Positions 35,303 through 48,042 of a DNA stretch of 64,000 nucleotides are shown one piece after another. Numbering within the stretch: position 1 is the stretch's first letter; each line of letters begins with the position of its first letter. A program made the position numbers and the translations under genes. Origin of the DNA: Lineus longissimus (lineage: Eukaryota > Nemertea > Pilidiophora > Heteronemertea > Lineidae); the NCBI RefSeq assembly GCF_910592395.1, contig NC_088314.1:9610001-9674000 (forward strand), in the 5' to 3' direction. Under the pieces are notes generated by a model. It was not told the DNA's origin, ran no database searches, and saw only the letters and a program-made list of their open reading frames with translations.

Positions 35303-35981
35303 CACAATTATACGCATTATACACGTGTTCACTGCGCATAAGGTAAAACTATGAATCGCCAATGTTGTACCTCTTTTAAATTCCGTTTCTTGTGTTTTGT
35401 TTTGTTTTTTCGGTATGGTACTGTATGCATGATAACTTTATTTGCTATTTTCAAATCTTTTCCTCTCACAACCTTACCCTCTTCAAATTGATTAGTGAAA
35501 ATAACTATTTCATAGACTATTCTGATTATCCTATAGCACCGACTGTGAAATGTGTTGTTTTAACTATTTTAAATTAATTCTAATGGTAGTTATTTACTCC
35601 TTTTTTGACCAAAAACAGCTATTTACTGGTTATATTTAATACTATTTCACTAATTTCACAGTGTGCAAAATGAACTTCCAGATTTCACTCTAGTTATTTT
35701 TACTAATAAACTTTTCGAGTGTAATAATCATATTTGTTTATGATCGATTTAGATGCCCAAGTACTTTGCATTTACAAGCTACAATCCCTGTCGGTTCATC
35801 CGCCACACCAAGCTGCAGCTGTGGAAGTCCTGTTGCCCAGCCCATGGTTGAACTACCACCTCGCACATTTTGATATGCGGCGGCCTGGTACTCAATTTGG
35901 CGAAAATCGTCAATCGTAAAACCGATCTTCTTTTTCTAATTGATATTCCTACGAATAAAAATACTCTTATTTTCGATTTCG

Positions 35982-37161
35982 TCACCTATTCTCTGAACAT
36001 ATACTATTGATCAACATCTCTGAACAGAGTTTGTTTATTTTTCCTTCAACGTGATATCTCCCGGTTGTCGTACCAACACGCATGCCCTCAGGAATGAGGA
36101 ACCCTTCATCAGTCAGCTCTCGAATCTTATGGAAGTGGCAAGCACACTTTCCTTGCATGAAGTCCTTGAACCTTGACATGGTAATTGGAAAAGTGTCTAT
36201 CACATCATAGTTATGGCTGGATGCAGTCTGGACTAGAGCAGTATTCACCCTATTTAGCACCGTAAACTCACTCTGAAACGTAAAAACGAGCATCGAGGTC
36301 AAGGTGATCTAAGTTGTGAATGGCCAAGTCAAAACCATTATGTAGATGAAGCTTTCCTTGAGAGACACCTGAGTAGCTTCAACGACCAAACAAGTAGGTG
36401 ATATCATGCTTTAAGTAACAATTCAGATAACATTTCAGACTCAAGTAAGTGTTTGGCATAACAGTTCATCACCAAACTACTACAATCAGCTAAATAAGGA
36501 TTCTCATGACTGGATCTCTCCAAAGGGACAACTTGGGTGTGGGATTTAGGTGGTCAGGGCCGGTATATTCATCAGTTCCGACCAAATGAAGTACGTGTGT
36601 CCCCGTCGTACGATTCGCACTAGTCAGTGTGCAGGACGAAACCATCGAAATACTATCCCTGGTTGAACATCTTACTAGAGGTGAGAACATCCGCAGAAGG
36701 ACGTACGGTCATGGATTGAAGGACGCCATTGAACCACAGCCGAAGCAACAGAAAATATCCTTTTCGCCCAAGCTGGCCACATCTCTAGCCCGCAACATAA
36801 TGTGAACCCATGCAACCCAAATAAATCTACGGAAATGGACGCTTTTCGACCGGCGTATGGCCGTCGATCAATACATGTATACATCTTTTTTGTATCAGCT
36901 ATGCCCTCGCATGCTTTAGCAGGCGTCCTTTCATCGCCTCGTTCCTCCTGCGTGGGCCTTGACCTACTTGCCAGTGACAAGCTTCTCATGCCATCGACTG
37001 GCTGGTGAAACCCTGCCCCGAATGATTTGATCATGACACGGACACCAGACAGTCCCAACTTGTCTAATGTCGCGGCCAAGGACTTGATGTGATTGCTGGT
37101 CAACCACTGGACACCACCGACCACCAGCACTGTATTGGAATTGTTTTGAAGGGGCTCGGAT
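35982..37161 (-). CDS. NXPE-like/SGNH-like protein, last two exons (unit 3)
   Basis: Exons 37161-36972 and 36272-35982. Protein-level differences from units 1 and 2 are few; one is Glu to Lys in the VEGxINKL segment. The GC donor is retained. About 20 bases inside the intron (near 36620) are deleted relative to unit 1. Confidence 0.45.
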
Positions 37162-37198
37162 CTGAAGGAAAAAAAGACGATATATATATATATATATA

Positions 37199-39328
37199 CG
37201 CACAGAGTTCCATATATAATCAAACTATTAATATCATATGTATGTACGAATGAAGACATCTTTGGAGCAATAAAGTGTTCTGTGTGTTAGTCCATGGTCA
37301 TGTCCTCTTCCTCTTCTTATCATGGTTAACAATATACAGCCTCGTCCCAGGTCATTATATGCGCCTGCGCCAATTCCTGATAGAAGGTTGGATTGTTGCC
37401 TCGTCATGAGATCTCGCAAGGAGGCCCGTGTTTTACCAGGCTGCGAAAACGTTCTTCAGTCCAATAGAACCGAAGTTCGACTGTTCAGTCCACATTTTAT
37501 GATCTCGTCCTAATTTTGTTCTCTTGACGTGGAGTGGCAAGGGATACTGGAGACGCAGTAACTGGTTTTATCCAAAAGAAGATTCTCAGGTCATTATTTC
37601 TTGTTTCCTACTTCTCGAGACCAAACTCGGTATAATTTTCTGTGTTTCTGTAAGAGAAAATTTCCCCTATGATATATCAGACATCGAATGGTTGTCGTGA
37701 ATAGGGGAACAAAAAGGTTAACATTGAAATACGGGAAACACAGAGATGTTTCATGCCCGAGCTCCACTTGGCTTAGGCCTGACTAGAACAGTCGGCATAT
37801 CCCAATACAGAAGAATTGCATTCGTTCCCGAACGAGAGTTGTCTTATATTATCGTCATTTTCGCATGTATAAGTATGTAAGCTGAGGCGGTTCGTCCATA
37901 TGCCACGAGAGCCAAGGGAACACTAGCAAATGCCATCGTGCAGGGCTCAGTAGAGGTAGCCGCCATCGCGGCCTTCCAAAGAGCGGGTGGATAACGTGAC
38001 GCACTGAAATGGAAGACCCCTCGCCGAGGACAGAACCGCGTGGTGTCGCATCTTTAACAGCTTAATGTCGCCCCAATGGCCGCATGGCTGCGGGACATGA
38101 TGATGATGATGTAGAAGAAGTATTGTTTTTTGTTTATTTACTATTGAGTATTTTGAACTATTTCCTACTCGGTCCTTCACTGGGAGCTATTGGAGTCACC
38201 TGGTTATCGAGGTGACATGATCAAAAGAAGGGACAAGACAGACTAGACCCTTGTAACAGCACCGAAAATGTAGTCACACGGAATGAGGAACCTGCAGAAC
38301 TAAAAATCCAGATGGCCGCACCGGTACCGGTACTTCCAGTGCATTCAGTTTTGTTGATTTTCTCCCTAAAACTCATCAAAATAGAATTAAGGACCAATAA
38401 CACAACATTTGTGGTGCTATTTCCCCATGTAGAGTAATCAAGGAATGAAATATTCAAAGATCATTGACCCGGGAAATGGCTTTCTCAGTACAACCATGGT
38501 CCACTTGCCTGCAGGGCTCCTATTGGCAGGTTTTGTTGTGCAGGTTCCTCATTGCATTGTACCCTTTACAGAAACCGGCTACAATTCCTTGTCGGCAGCA
38601 TTTACAGGCGCAACAGATCCTGTGCTATCACCACTAGCAGATGGTTTTTCCTACTTCATAATAGTTTCACTAACATTTTAAACCATGAATACACCTTAAA
38701 GTAAAAGGTTAGTGATCTAAGCATAATCGTATTGTTTCGGTTAACATTTTTACCATGAATACACCTTAAAGTAAAATGTTATATACCATAGTATTCCATT
38801 GTTTCTGTCAATATTTGACCATATTATACACCTTAAAGTAAAACCTTGCAACCAAACTTTCTCGGGTATGTAACGTACAGGGCGTGAACCGCCCCAAGCC
38901 GTCACGTTTGGGGTGGGGTGGGGGGGGGGGGATTGTCCACGGCCTCGCAGAGGTCAGATGCTCGACCGACTGTCTCCAGAGATCCTTCCCCTAATGTACG
39001 TTAATAGCAAGGTCATCCGACCTCGAAAGATAGTAACACGAAATTTGGGACTTACCCTTGCTCTTTATTTGGGATGTGTTACAAGACTCGGGAGGTCTTC
39101 TTAAAAGGCCTTGGTGTATTTCTTATTTCCCCTTTTTACCCTGTGGTTCTTCCTCGGTCTCGCTCTCTCTCTCAGATGGGCGCCCTGTGGTCTGGTTTAT
39201 ATATAGGCCCTATAAGGGCCAGCCAATGATAGCCGGTCACATGATGTTTTCAGTTTTGGTAGACTCGCGGCAGGATGCCCGGATTCCACGAACAATCCAC
39301 CAGGTTAACTATAGTTAACCTGGCGAGC
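37199..39328. other. Intergenic or intronic stretch, unit 3
   Basis: Same content as 11229-13360 and 25617-27747. No gene supported. Confidence 0.4.
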
Positions 39329-39405
39329 TATAAGGGAACCAGTACATCCCCACAGCTAGATGAAAAACATTGTCCCAATGCTAAAGAGGAAAATTCAACC
39401 AGCAG
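39329..39405 (+). promoter_or_regulatory. Candidate core promoter and first exon (unit 3)
   Basis: TATAAGG box and open exon ending AGCAG|GTAAGT; the perfect GGTTAACTATAGTTAACC palindrome lies just upstream. Confidence 0.3.
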
Positions 39406-39906
39406 GTAAGTAATCAATTGGCTTGTCCACCGGCAACACCAACGTATGCTAATTTTGTAGAATGTACCTTTTAAGAGGTATTTACCGAATCGTCATGGAT
39501 TTTTTTGGCCAAACGTTCCCAGACTTGCAGGACCTCCATCTGTTTATTGTTACATATATTTATAATTTACTTAGGAATGTTGTTAAATGACCAGAGAGAG
39601 AACCATTTCAATAAATCCCGGATTTAGATTTCTGCATCAAGGCAGCATAGTATCCACAACCGATTCGTTCCAATAGACCAATAACTTTCCAGCAAAACCG
39701 CTGCGAAACTTGCCCACCTCATATCTCCGTTTGGTGAGCTACAAAACACAAAAGTTCCTCAAAAAATAAGCCAGGGCTGACAGGCTCACGAAAGGAGTCA
39801 TGTCTAGTAGCCTGACTCTGGTTTTTAAATTGTACTAGCTCAGTCGACCTGTCAATGGAAGGAACCGTCATAAATCTTCTGCCGCCCTGCTACCTGATAT
39901 TCGTGT

Positions 39907-40024
39907 TATAAAGCCAGTTCTCCCGAGAGCATGCAGATACCCAGGGAACTTTCAGCCGACAAGATCACAACGAAGACTACCAATTTCCAATCTTATTTCA
40001 ATTTACCGATCTTGTCATTTCAAG
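39907..40024 (+). promoter_or_regulatory. Second candidate TATA promoter with first exon (unit 3)
   Basis: TATAAAG then exon-like sequence ending CAAG|GTAAGT (40024/40025). Confidence 0.3.
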
Positions 40025-40900
40025 GTAAGTTACTTAAGAAACTTCCATAATCATATTTCGACTATTCTTCCAATTTAAAATACTCGATTTATAGAAGACC
40101 TCCCTAAAATACCTTTTTTATACAATTTATATACAATTTTCCAATGAACATTCATGCATTAACTGAAAGGTTTTATCTGAACTTCTATGCCGCGTGCACC
40201 ACTTTGCAATTTCCATTATTTCTCCATCCAATATAATCTGAAGTGCTGTTTCGGTTTGGGTGAACTGAAGCATGATAGAGCAATGGTGTTCTTATTTTCA
40301 TGTATCTGTCGAAGTCCAGGGATGAGGTCGGTTTTAACTGAAAGAATGCCAACATACGCGATGTTGCGAAAAATTCCAATACAATAACTATTTCTGCACG
40401 GTATATGGTGCACTGCCACTTGCGATGTCGGAATCGCATTTATTCACTTCAAATGACGCAAAGCAAAAGCTTTTGCTGGTTCGGTTTGGGTGAACTGAAG
40501 CATGATAGAGCAAAGGCGGGCACGTGCGTTCTCGCAATTTCATTCAGTGGTAACCTACCATATAAAGGTGTAGGAGTTAGATATATACAATATTTTTTCA
40601 CATGTACTTTGGCAGTGTGTTGGCGCAAGTCAGATTTCACCTGAGCCCTTTAACTGTCACTTGTGCAGACATGCATAAACCTAAAGAAGTGCAACTGGTG
40701 CCAAGAGAAGAAGGAAGAGTTGCTGCCAAGTACATGTGAACAAATATTGTATGTAGTGCTGTACCATAAGACAATGGGGCTTTAAAATAGTATCTAGCTC
40801 TTATTGACTCACTCTGCATACTATTTGGCTAAGGTTGGCCGTTGGATTAGGCTGGCTGTGATTGTAACAGATGACACTTTAATAAACAAATACCGGCTAT

Positions 40901-41242
40901 TTACAAATCATGCCAACGACCTTGGATCGGCATGTTTACAAATGCCGTCGGAGTCAGTAAATTGCATGTAAGAAATCCAACGCGATAGTTGTCCTGTAAC
41001 ATGTACGTTTCATCATCGGAAACTGGCCTGTATGCACTCGAAAACGTTTTGGAGGAGACCTGCAATTAGCTTATGAGCATGTCGTTGATTTTGAGGATCA
41101 AGTCGTGTGTTGGCGATTGTTTTGGGGTAGGCATATGTCTGATCAAGTTCCCGCGAAAATCTGTAATTACTGCATCGACAATCTTGTCATTTTCTAGTAT
41201 GATGTGACATTCCGGCGGGATTCGAATAGAATCTGTGAGCAT
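40901..41242 (-). pseudogene. 113-codon - strand ORF with internal stop (unit 3)
   Basis: Carries the same AAA to TAA stop as unit 2, so the two share a common ancestor or a conversion tract here. Confidence 0.4.
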
Positions 41243-41630
41243 GGTGGGACTATGTAGTTGCCGTTATATTTTATATGTACTTAAGTTGTCCGCTTCGAAG
41301 TTGAAGTGACCACTTGGCGCATATCTTGCTGATGGTCGAGGCTGGGAATCTATATATCATTAGTTTATTAAACTAGCAACAGGCGGCGCGCGCGTGTCAT
41401 GTCGGCCTGGCTTTGTCTTTTTTTCGTCTTAAAAGTAAAATTTATCTTGTTTTATGGGCACTTATGCATTTTAAACGTAGTCGAAATCCATCCTCAAATT
41501 CAATGTAACAGTACGTATAAAGTAAAAAAAATTGTGCGATAAGAAGAAATGGACATCACTCTTTCAACAAGATCCATGAGAATCACCAGGAGGTGGGTGC
41601 ATCAGGTTGTATCTTTGCCGTATTTAAAGC

Positions 41631-41721
41631 TCAGCCTGAGAAGGAGCAGTCACTCTCATAAATATCTGCATAGTGTGCATGACGGTTCATAGACATATCC
41701 ACGACACCACCCTCCTAGTAG
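41631..41721 (+). promoter_or_regulatory. Core promoter and noncoding first exon, peptide gene D
   Basis: TATTTAAA at 41631-41638, TCACTC at 41650, donor GTAAGC after 41721. The acceptor is likely the CAG ending at 43190. Confidence 0.5.
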
Positions 41722-43190
41722 GTAAGCAGTCTTTTGATCAACGATATATTTTTTCTTGCATGCTCAAAAAATGTTGCAAGCCTCCCATTTTGTTCAATGA
41801 TAGCTATATAGGTACCAATCAATTCTGAGAGTTAAAAGGGACGCTATATACTTTGCAACCTGCATCTGACACATGAAGCATGGGCATCTGAGGAGCTTAA
41901 CCCGAGTTCTGGCGTATCCTTCTTCAACCTGTATCTTTATAATGACCTCAGCCACTGAAACATCACTTTCACCACACGTATACCCACTACAGCAGAAAAC
42001 TTCTGCCAACGCGGAAAATGTGTGGGTTTTCACAACACGAGGTGGCCGAACCAGCTTAACTGCCAAATTCATTGGCCACCAAGCCACTAGATCGTGAAAC
42101 CCGAGTTTCTCACCCATTACAGTAAAAGTTTCAAAAGCTTAAAGGAATCCTTTATGAGTAATTAGTGTCATTGAATTGTGTTTGTGATGGAAGTGGCTTA
42201 GAAAACTCCTCTGTAGAGAAAAAGAGAATGGTTTAAGTAAAGAGACAAACACAGAAATAAACTATCACACTGTCCGATACTCCACAACCTGCTAGGATCT
42301 GAATGAAAGGGAGTGAATTACGCACAATGTAAGGTAAAATGGGATAATTTGTAGCCCCGGTCTAATGGATGTTTTTGATTCATATTCCGGTAACCATGGA
42401 ATTATTGAGCCAACCCAAGCATGGATATGAAAGAGGTGACTCTCGAGTATCACGACATCAATAGTTTTTAATTATGCAACAAGCTATGAAAGAGCTTTGG
42501 CTGTAAGCAGTAAGCAAATCAGACACATGCACAAAAAAAGTTGGGATCGAACTTCATGCAAGTATGAATTTTCCGCACTAATGTGAATTGATATATTTGA
42601 AACTAGGTTCAGACGATCAGTATTTAGTGTAGAGAATGATGTATGCATTTGATGTCATTATTCAAGAGTAAATTATTCAATGACACTCCTGAACGAGGTA
42701 CCCTCGGGGTATTTGTAGCCCGCTGGCTCGGGGGATTTGTAGCCCCTATAATAAGCTCGATATATACTGTCACAAATCATGAGAAGCTTGGTTTCTCCAT
42801 TCTTATACCTTGGTTATATTATTTGATCATAAAAGCCATTGATTAAGTTGCAATGGTAACCTTTTTAAACGAACAATGATACATTTGAAGTTTCATACTA
42901 GTTTATCTGACATTATTTCAAAATAAAATATTTTCAAAGTTGTAATTACTGGTGTCTCTAGTTTTAAGGCAGAACGGCAATGTTAAATCTACGATAAGTT
43001 TGCATTCACACATCTGAAACTTTTCAAATTCAATAACAAATTTCAAATTTTCATCGAACGGCGTAGGCCTTTTACATAGCATGTACTTCGGTATAGGGGG
43101 TTGCGCACTAAAAAATGCAAGTGTCTTGCACCACGGACCACCTAACACGAAGTCTGTGCTGCACTCCAAAAATAATGGTCCCTTTTTCAG
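41722..43190 (+). other. Putative 5' UTR intron, unit 4
   Basis: About 1.5 kb. The antisense frame is shortened here (41794-42117) because AAGCTTAAAGG introduces a stop on the - strand. Nothing else recognised. Confidence 0.4.
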
Positions 43191-43200
43191 CTCAAGGTTC

Positions 43201-44625
43201 ATGATGAAGTGTCTCGTTGTTGCCGTAATCATTACATTGGTTGTTCAAAGCCTAGCTTCTGGTAAGTAGACCCTGAATATGACCATATAAAGGACCACCG
43301 CAAAAAGACGGGCATGTACGTATACCTTAATTAAAAGAGGTCCATTAATATTTAATGGCACGTGTTTCTTCACTTTTATTTGATGGCATATTTTCGTTGT
43401 ACCTGGGTTGACCATGATCATTTCAGGATTTGGGAGATTTGACCTTTTTGGTGTGACCTTTAAACCAATTTTGATCCGTGAATTGACTTTTAGGCCGTGA
43501 CTGGTTCATTTGACCCATGATTCCACATTATTTAGGCTTTTGAACTGAAACTTCATACCCCATATATACGGAATAAATTCAAAATTTATGAAAATACGGT
43601 TGATGATAATGAAACCTATCCATACTGTCGAGTGAAACCGTATATTCAAAAATCAAATCAAATTTCTATTGTGTAACCGTACGTTTCTGCGGCGGCCATT
43701 GACCGCTAGTAACTTTTGAAACCAGGTGGTACCGCCTGGTACCACCTCATATTTCCGCCGGCTGGAGTATGCCATGGGTCATCCAACCCCCAGCGGCTTG
43801 TACCACCTCATACTTCCGCCGGCTGGAGTGTGCCATGGGTCATCTAACCCCCTGGCGTTTTGTTCCACCTCATACATCTGCCGGCTGGAGTGTGCCACGG
43901 GTCATCCTAACCCCAAGCGTTTTGTTTCACGTGACCGCATACTTCCGCCGGATGGCTCATCTGCATGCCCATAAAAGGCACTTTTTTCTAACGTATTACT
44001 TCTCACTGGGGTAGCATCGGATTAACATTGCACGGGTTTTACACGATCGAAAGTACCGAAGGTCCCAAAAAGAATACATGTACAATCATTTTACATGTTA
44101 TTTCTCTTTATGGCCTGCATGGGGTAACGGAAGTAAGTTAAGAAGAACTAGTGCTGTACCCCAGGTGGATGACATAGTATTAATAGTATTTTTAAACTTT
44201 GTGAATCTGGTTTGATTACAACGCTTATGATATTGATCCCACGCATGAATTAGAAACTTTAAAAATATTTTCAGAAATGGAAAGCGACTTCGAAATGCAG
44301 GCGCTCAAGAAAAGAGGGTGAGTAAAACTTATAAACGTTTTGCGATTAATACCAACAGCATTTTAGTGTCCGTTGCAAATTCGATCCAAAATCTCATCAA
44401 CGCTTCGTGATGAGTGGCTCTTGCAATGGTTGGAGCGGTGATCCGGAATTTTGCACTAAGTATGCAACAAAGGCTTCTTATGAATCCTTGACGACAAATG
44501 GGCAGTCGGGATTGTGGAACACTGCCGGAATCAAAATAGGGCGCGGTGCGTCTTACGATGAAAAGCATTGCAATCCGCTCTTTACGCCCAATAAGTTGTG
44601 GAACCACGACGATCTTAATTCATGA
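43201..44625 (+). CDS. Secreted Cys-containing prepropeptide, copy D
   Basis: Exons 43201-43261, 44275-44317 and 44367-44625 give a 120-residue precursor. It is one residue shorter than B and C because it reads SGSC rather than SGSSC; copy A has the same form, including a Met where B and C have Thr. All four cysteines and the KKR site are present. A synonymous change in the signal peptide (GTC to GTA) distinguishes this copy. AATAAA is at 44701. Confidence 0.78.
43741..43957 (+). repeat. 61-bp minisatellite in intron 1, about 2 copies
   Basis: Two regular copies, one diverged and one terminal half. Confidence 0.85.
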
Positions 44626-46488
44626 AAACAACATAGTTTTGAGCTTATACGTACCGGAATGGACTTTAAAACTGATTTACTAAGTGAAAACTTGCTTGTA
44701 AATAAATACCGGCGTATCACTGAAACCCTTTATAATAAACAGAAATTCATATCTGCGTAACTGCTGGTGTGATACGTGACCTGATGTTCTGGAGAGATAA
44801 CAGGGACAGTTCCTTGGTAAATAGAAATGAACTGTTTAAGACTATCAAATATCTTTGTACTTCTTAATGTATATTCACATTAAGTGTTAACCGGATAAGG
44901 GAACAGGTATACCGCTAGAAATTGTATATGCACGTTGCACCGCTTTTATGTGCCGTTTGCGCGCACACTCTTTTATGTAAGCTTTAAAGGGACACTATAG
45001 GTAGCAGCTAGGCAGGCAAGATAAAGTTACACAAAGTCGCCAAGAGGGACCTCTCGCATCTCAAAGTACGTCAAAACTATTCACTATTCATGTAGTGGTG
45101 AACCAAATATGACATTTTGCCCTTACTGAGCTTATTAGTCACCCAATAATGGCCAGTTTTACCCCTCTGCTCCTGCCTAGACCCACTTTAAGAGTGTACA
45201 TAATCAAGAAGAATTAATTTATCTTTCCATCTATGTTTCAGGTGGAAATCGATCTGGATTGGCTGTTCAAAGACTTCCGAATGCCTCCCAGGCCATGTTT
45301 GCGAACGTCATGTTAAAAACTGCGCATTTCCAAAAGACAACAGGTGTTGCCTTTTAGGATAGGACGCCCTGGCACAACGATACCATATGTAAAGTATCGG
45401 AGTCACATTAAAGTTCGCATTCTTCGAAATGTTTGATTAAATTGGTTATCATTGTGTATGTTGATACCTTACAATAAATAGACTCCTGGAACATTCTTCT
45501 ATTTATATCTTCACTGTGGTACAAAGTAAATTTTATGTTATTCCATGTCGTTGTAGTGCAAATTATACATGTATATTTCCGAGTAAACAGTTTTAAACTG
45601 AACTTCCCCAAAATGTTTGAACGCATTTATCAACATTCATAGGGAGCAACCATCACTACTATTCATAGCCTTTGGTGGCCCACAAATGTAGTACATGTAC
45701 TTCTTGATACTGGTATCCCTGGAGCTTAAAGTGCATGTAAACGGCACAATATCATGTTTCGACTCATATCACTTTGTGGTCGAGTCTGCTTGGGAATATG
45801 TAAAACTAGTTTCATGGATTTCTAAGCACCCATCGGTGGGAATCTCCTGTTGTATATAGGGACGTTATATGAATATTGCCCGCCACGGAGAGAAACATGC
45901 CGAATGTCGGCTTATTATGTGGTCTACTTCGGGATGAAGAGCTCCCCAGTGCCACCTAAATGCAACTTAAATAACTTTAGCCTCGTTGGTCTATCGAATT
46001 ACCGGAAACTCACAAAAGATAACTTTTCACTCAAAACAATGTCTTTAACAAAAGAAACATCACGGTGTTATCTATAAAACAGTAGTTATTCTTGTACAAA
46101 TAAAAACATAATGATTCAATAAAATACATGTAGCTATCCCCCGTAGAGACTTTCTAAATTGCATTGTATATCCAAACTGTTTCATTATAAATTATTTTTG
46201 GCTGACATCGACAGTCAAACGTCTTCCACACAATGTAAGCTGATACAGTATAGTATATACGGGATGTCCTCTTGTACACCGGTAGCCTATCCTCTCTGAT
46301 AATGAAAGTCGGCCCTGGTCCCTTTATTGTGACTTGTCATGCACAGTGTGCAAAGCGCCGCTCCCCATACCGCCCTGAAACATTGACTAACAAAACATTA
46401 GAAATACCCGCTGGTGTGGCTTACAGATCTTCAGCCAATGACTGTGACGACCTGTGCATACAAAAACATTAACACGGAGTTCATGGAG

Positions 46489-46752
46489 TATAAATAGCCA
46501 GTTATAATACATGCAATATATGGCACCCCAAGAGGCCTCTTCAAAATGGCACCCGATACCGGTATTCACGAGGACAACCTGTATAACACCCCAACGCGTA
46601 CACCTCTCTTAACAATAAAAATACACGAATTATGCGTGTGTTCTGACATTCTTCTAAGCCGAAGCTGGTTGTACATGGAGGAGTACAATGAATTGTCTCA
46701 ACCGGATACAGAACAGAATTATACGCGTTATACACGTGTTCACTGCGCATAA
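46489..46752 (+). CDS. Small ORF behind a TATAAATAG box (68 codons, unit 4)
   Basis: TATA box at 46489-46497, ATG at 46546 (MAPDTGIHEDN start), stop at 46750-46752. It has the long form, as in unit 2. Unrecognised. Confidence 0.35.
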
Positions 46753-47815
46753 GGTAAAACTATGAATTGCCAATGTTGTACCTTTTTTTAAATTCCGTTT
46801 CTTGTGTTTTGTTTTGTTTTTTCGGTATGGTACTGTATGCATGATAACTTTATTTGCTATTTTCAGATCTTTTCCTCTCACAACTTTACCCTCTTCAAAT
46901 TGATTAGTGGAAATAACTATTTCATAGACTATTCTGATTATCCTATAGCACCAACTGTGAAATGTGTTGTTTGAACTATTTTAAATTAATTTTAATGGTA
47001 GTTATTTCCTCCTTTTTTGACCAAAAACAGCTATTTACTGGTTATATTCAATACTATTTCACTAATTTCACAGTGTGCAAAATGAACTTCCAGATTTCAC
47101 TCTGGTTATCTTTACCAATAAACTTTTCGAGTGTAATAATCATATTTGTTCATGATCGATTTAGATGCCCAAGTACTTTACATTTACAAGCTACAATCCC
47201 TGTCGGTTCATCCGCCTCACCAAGCTGCAGCTGTGGAAGTCCTGTTGCCCAGCCCATGGTTGAACTACCACCTCGCACATTTTGATATGCGGCGGCCTGG
47301 TACTCAATTTGGCGAAAATCGTCAATCGTAAAACCGATCTTCTTTTTCTAATTGATATTCCTACGAATAAAAATACTCTTATTTTCGATTTCGTCACCTA
47401 TTCTCTGAACATATACTATTGATCAACATCTCTGAACAGAGTTTGTTTATATCGATCATACGCGAAGTCAGTGTGCAGGACGAAACCATCGAAATACTAT
47501 CCCTGGTTGAACATCTTACTAGAGGTGAGAACATCCGCAGAAGGACGTACGGTCATGGATTGAAGGACGCCATTGAACCACAGCCGAAGCAACAGAAAAT
47601 ATCATTTTCGCCCAAGCTGGCCACATCTATAGCCCGCAACATAATGTGAACCCATGCAACCCAAATAAATCTACGGAAATGGACGCTTTTCGACCGGCGT
47701 ATGGCCGTCGATCAATACATGTATACATCTTTTTTGTATCAGCTGTGCCCTCGCATGCTTTTGCAGGCGTCCTTTCATCGCCTCGTTCCTCCTGCGTGGG
47801 CCTTGACCTACTTGC

Positions 47816-48005
47816 CAGTGACAAGCTTCTCATACCATCGACTGGCTGGTGAAACCCTGCCCCGAATGATTTGATCATGACACGGACACCAGACAGTCCC
47901 AACTTGTCTAATGTCGCGGCCAAGGACTTGATGTGATTGCTGGTCAACCACTGGACACCACCGACCACCATCATTGTATTGGAATTGTTTTGAAGGGGCT
48001 CGGAT
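47816..48005 (-). pseudogene. NXPE-like gene, truncated by deletion (unit 4)
   Basis: The penultimate exon (48005-47816) is present, with NTMMVVGG in place of NTVLVVGG. About 605 bp are missing at 47446, which removes nearly all of the last exon and its acceptor; only the bases encoding the extreme C-terminus remain. The YDVIDTF and CHFH segments are lost, so this copy cannot make the full domain. Confidence 0.5.
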
Positions 48006-48042
48006 CTGAATGAAAAAAAAGACGATATATATATATATATAT

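Larger units (their letters stand above)
29879..41458 (+). repeat. Tandem array unit 3 (11.6 kb)
   Basis: Third copy. It shares the 3-kb deletion with units 2 and 4 but has neither of the unit 2 insertions. Its 33.8-35.9 kb part matches unit 1 more closely than its neighbours, whereas its 30.0-32.1 kb part matches units 2 and 4. Both the peptide gene and the two-exon NXPE-like gene end are present. Confidence 0.95.
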
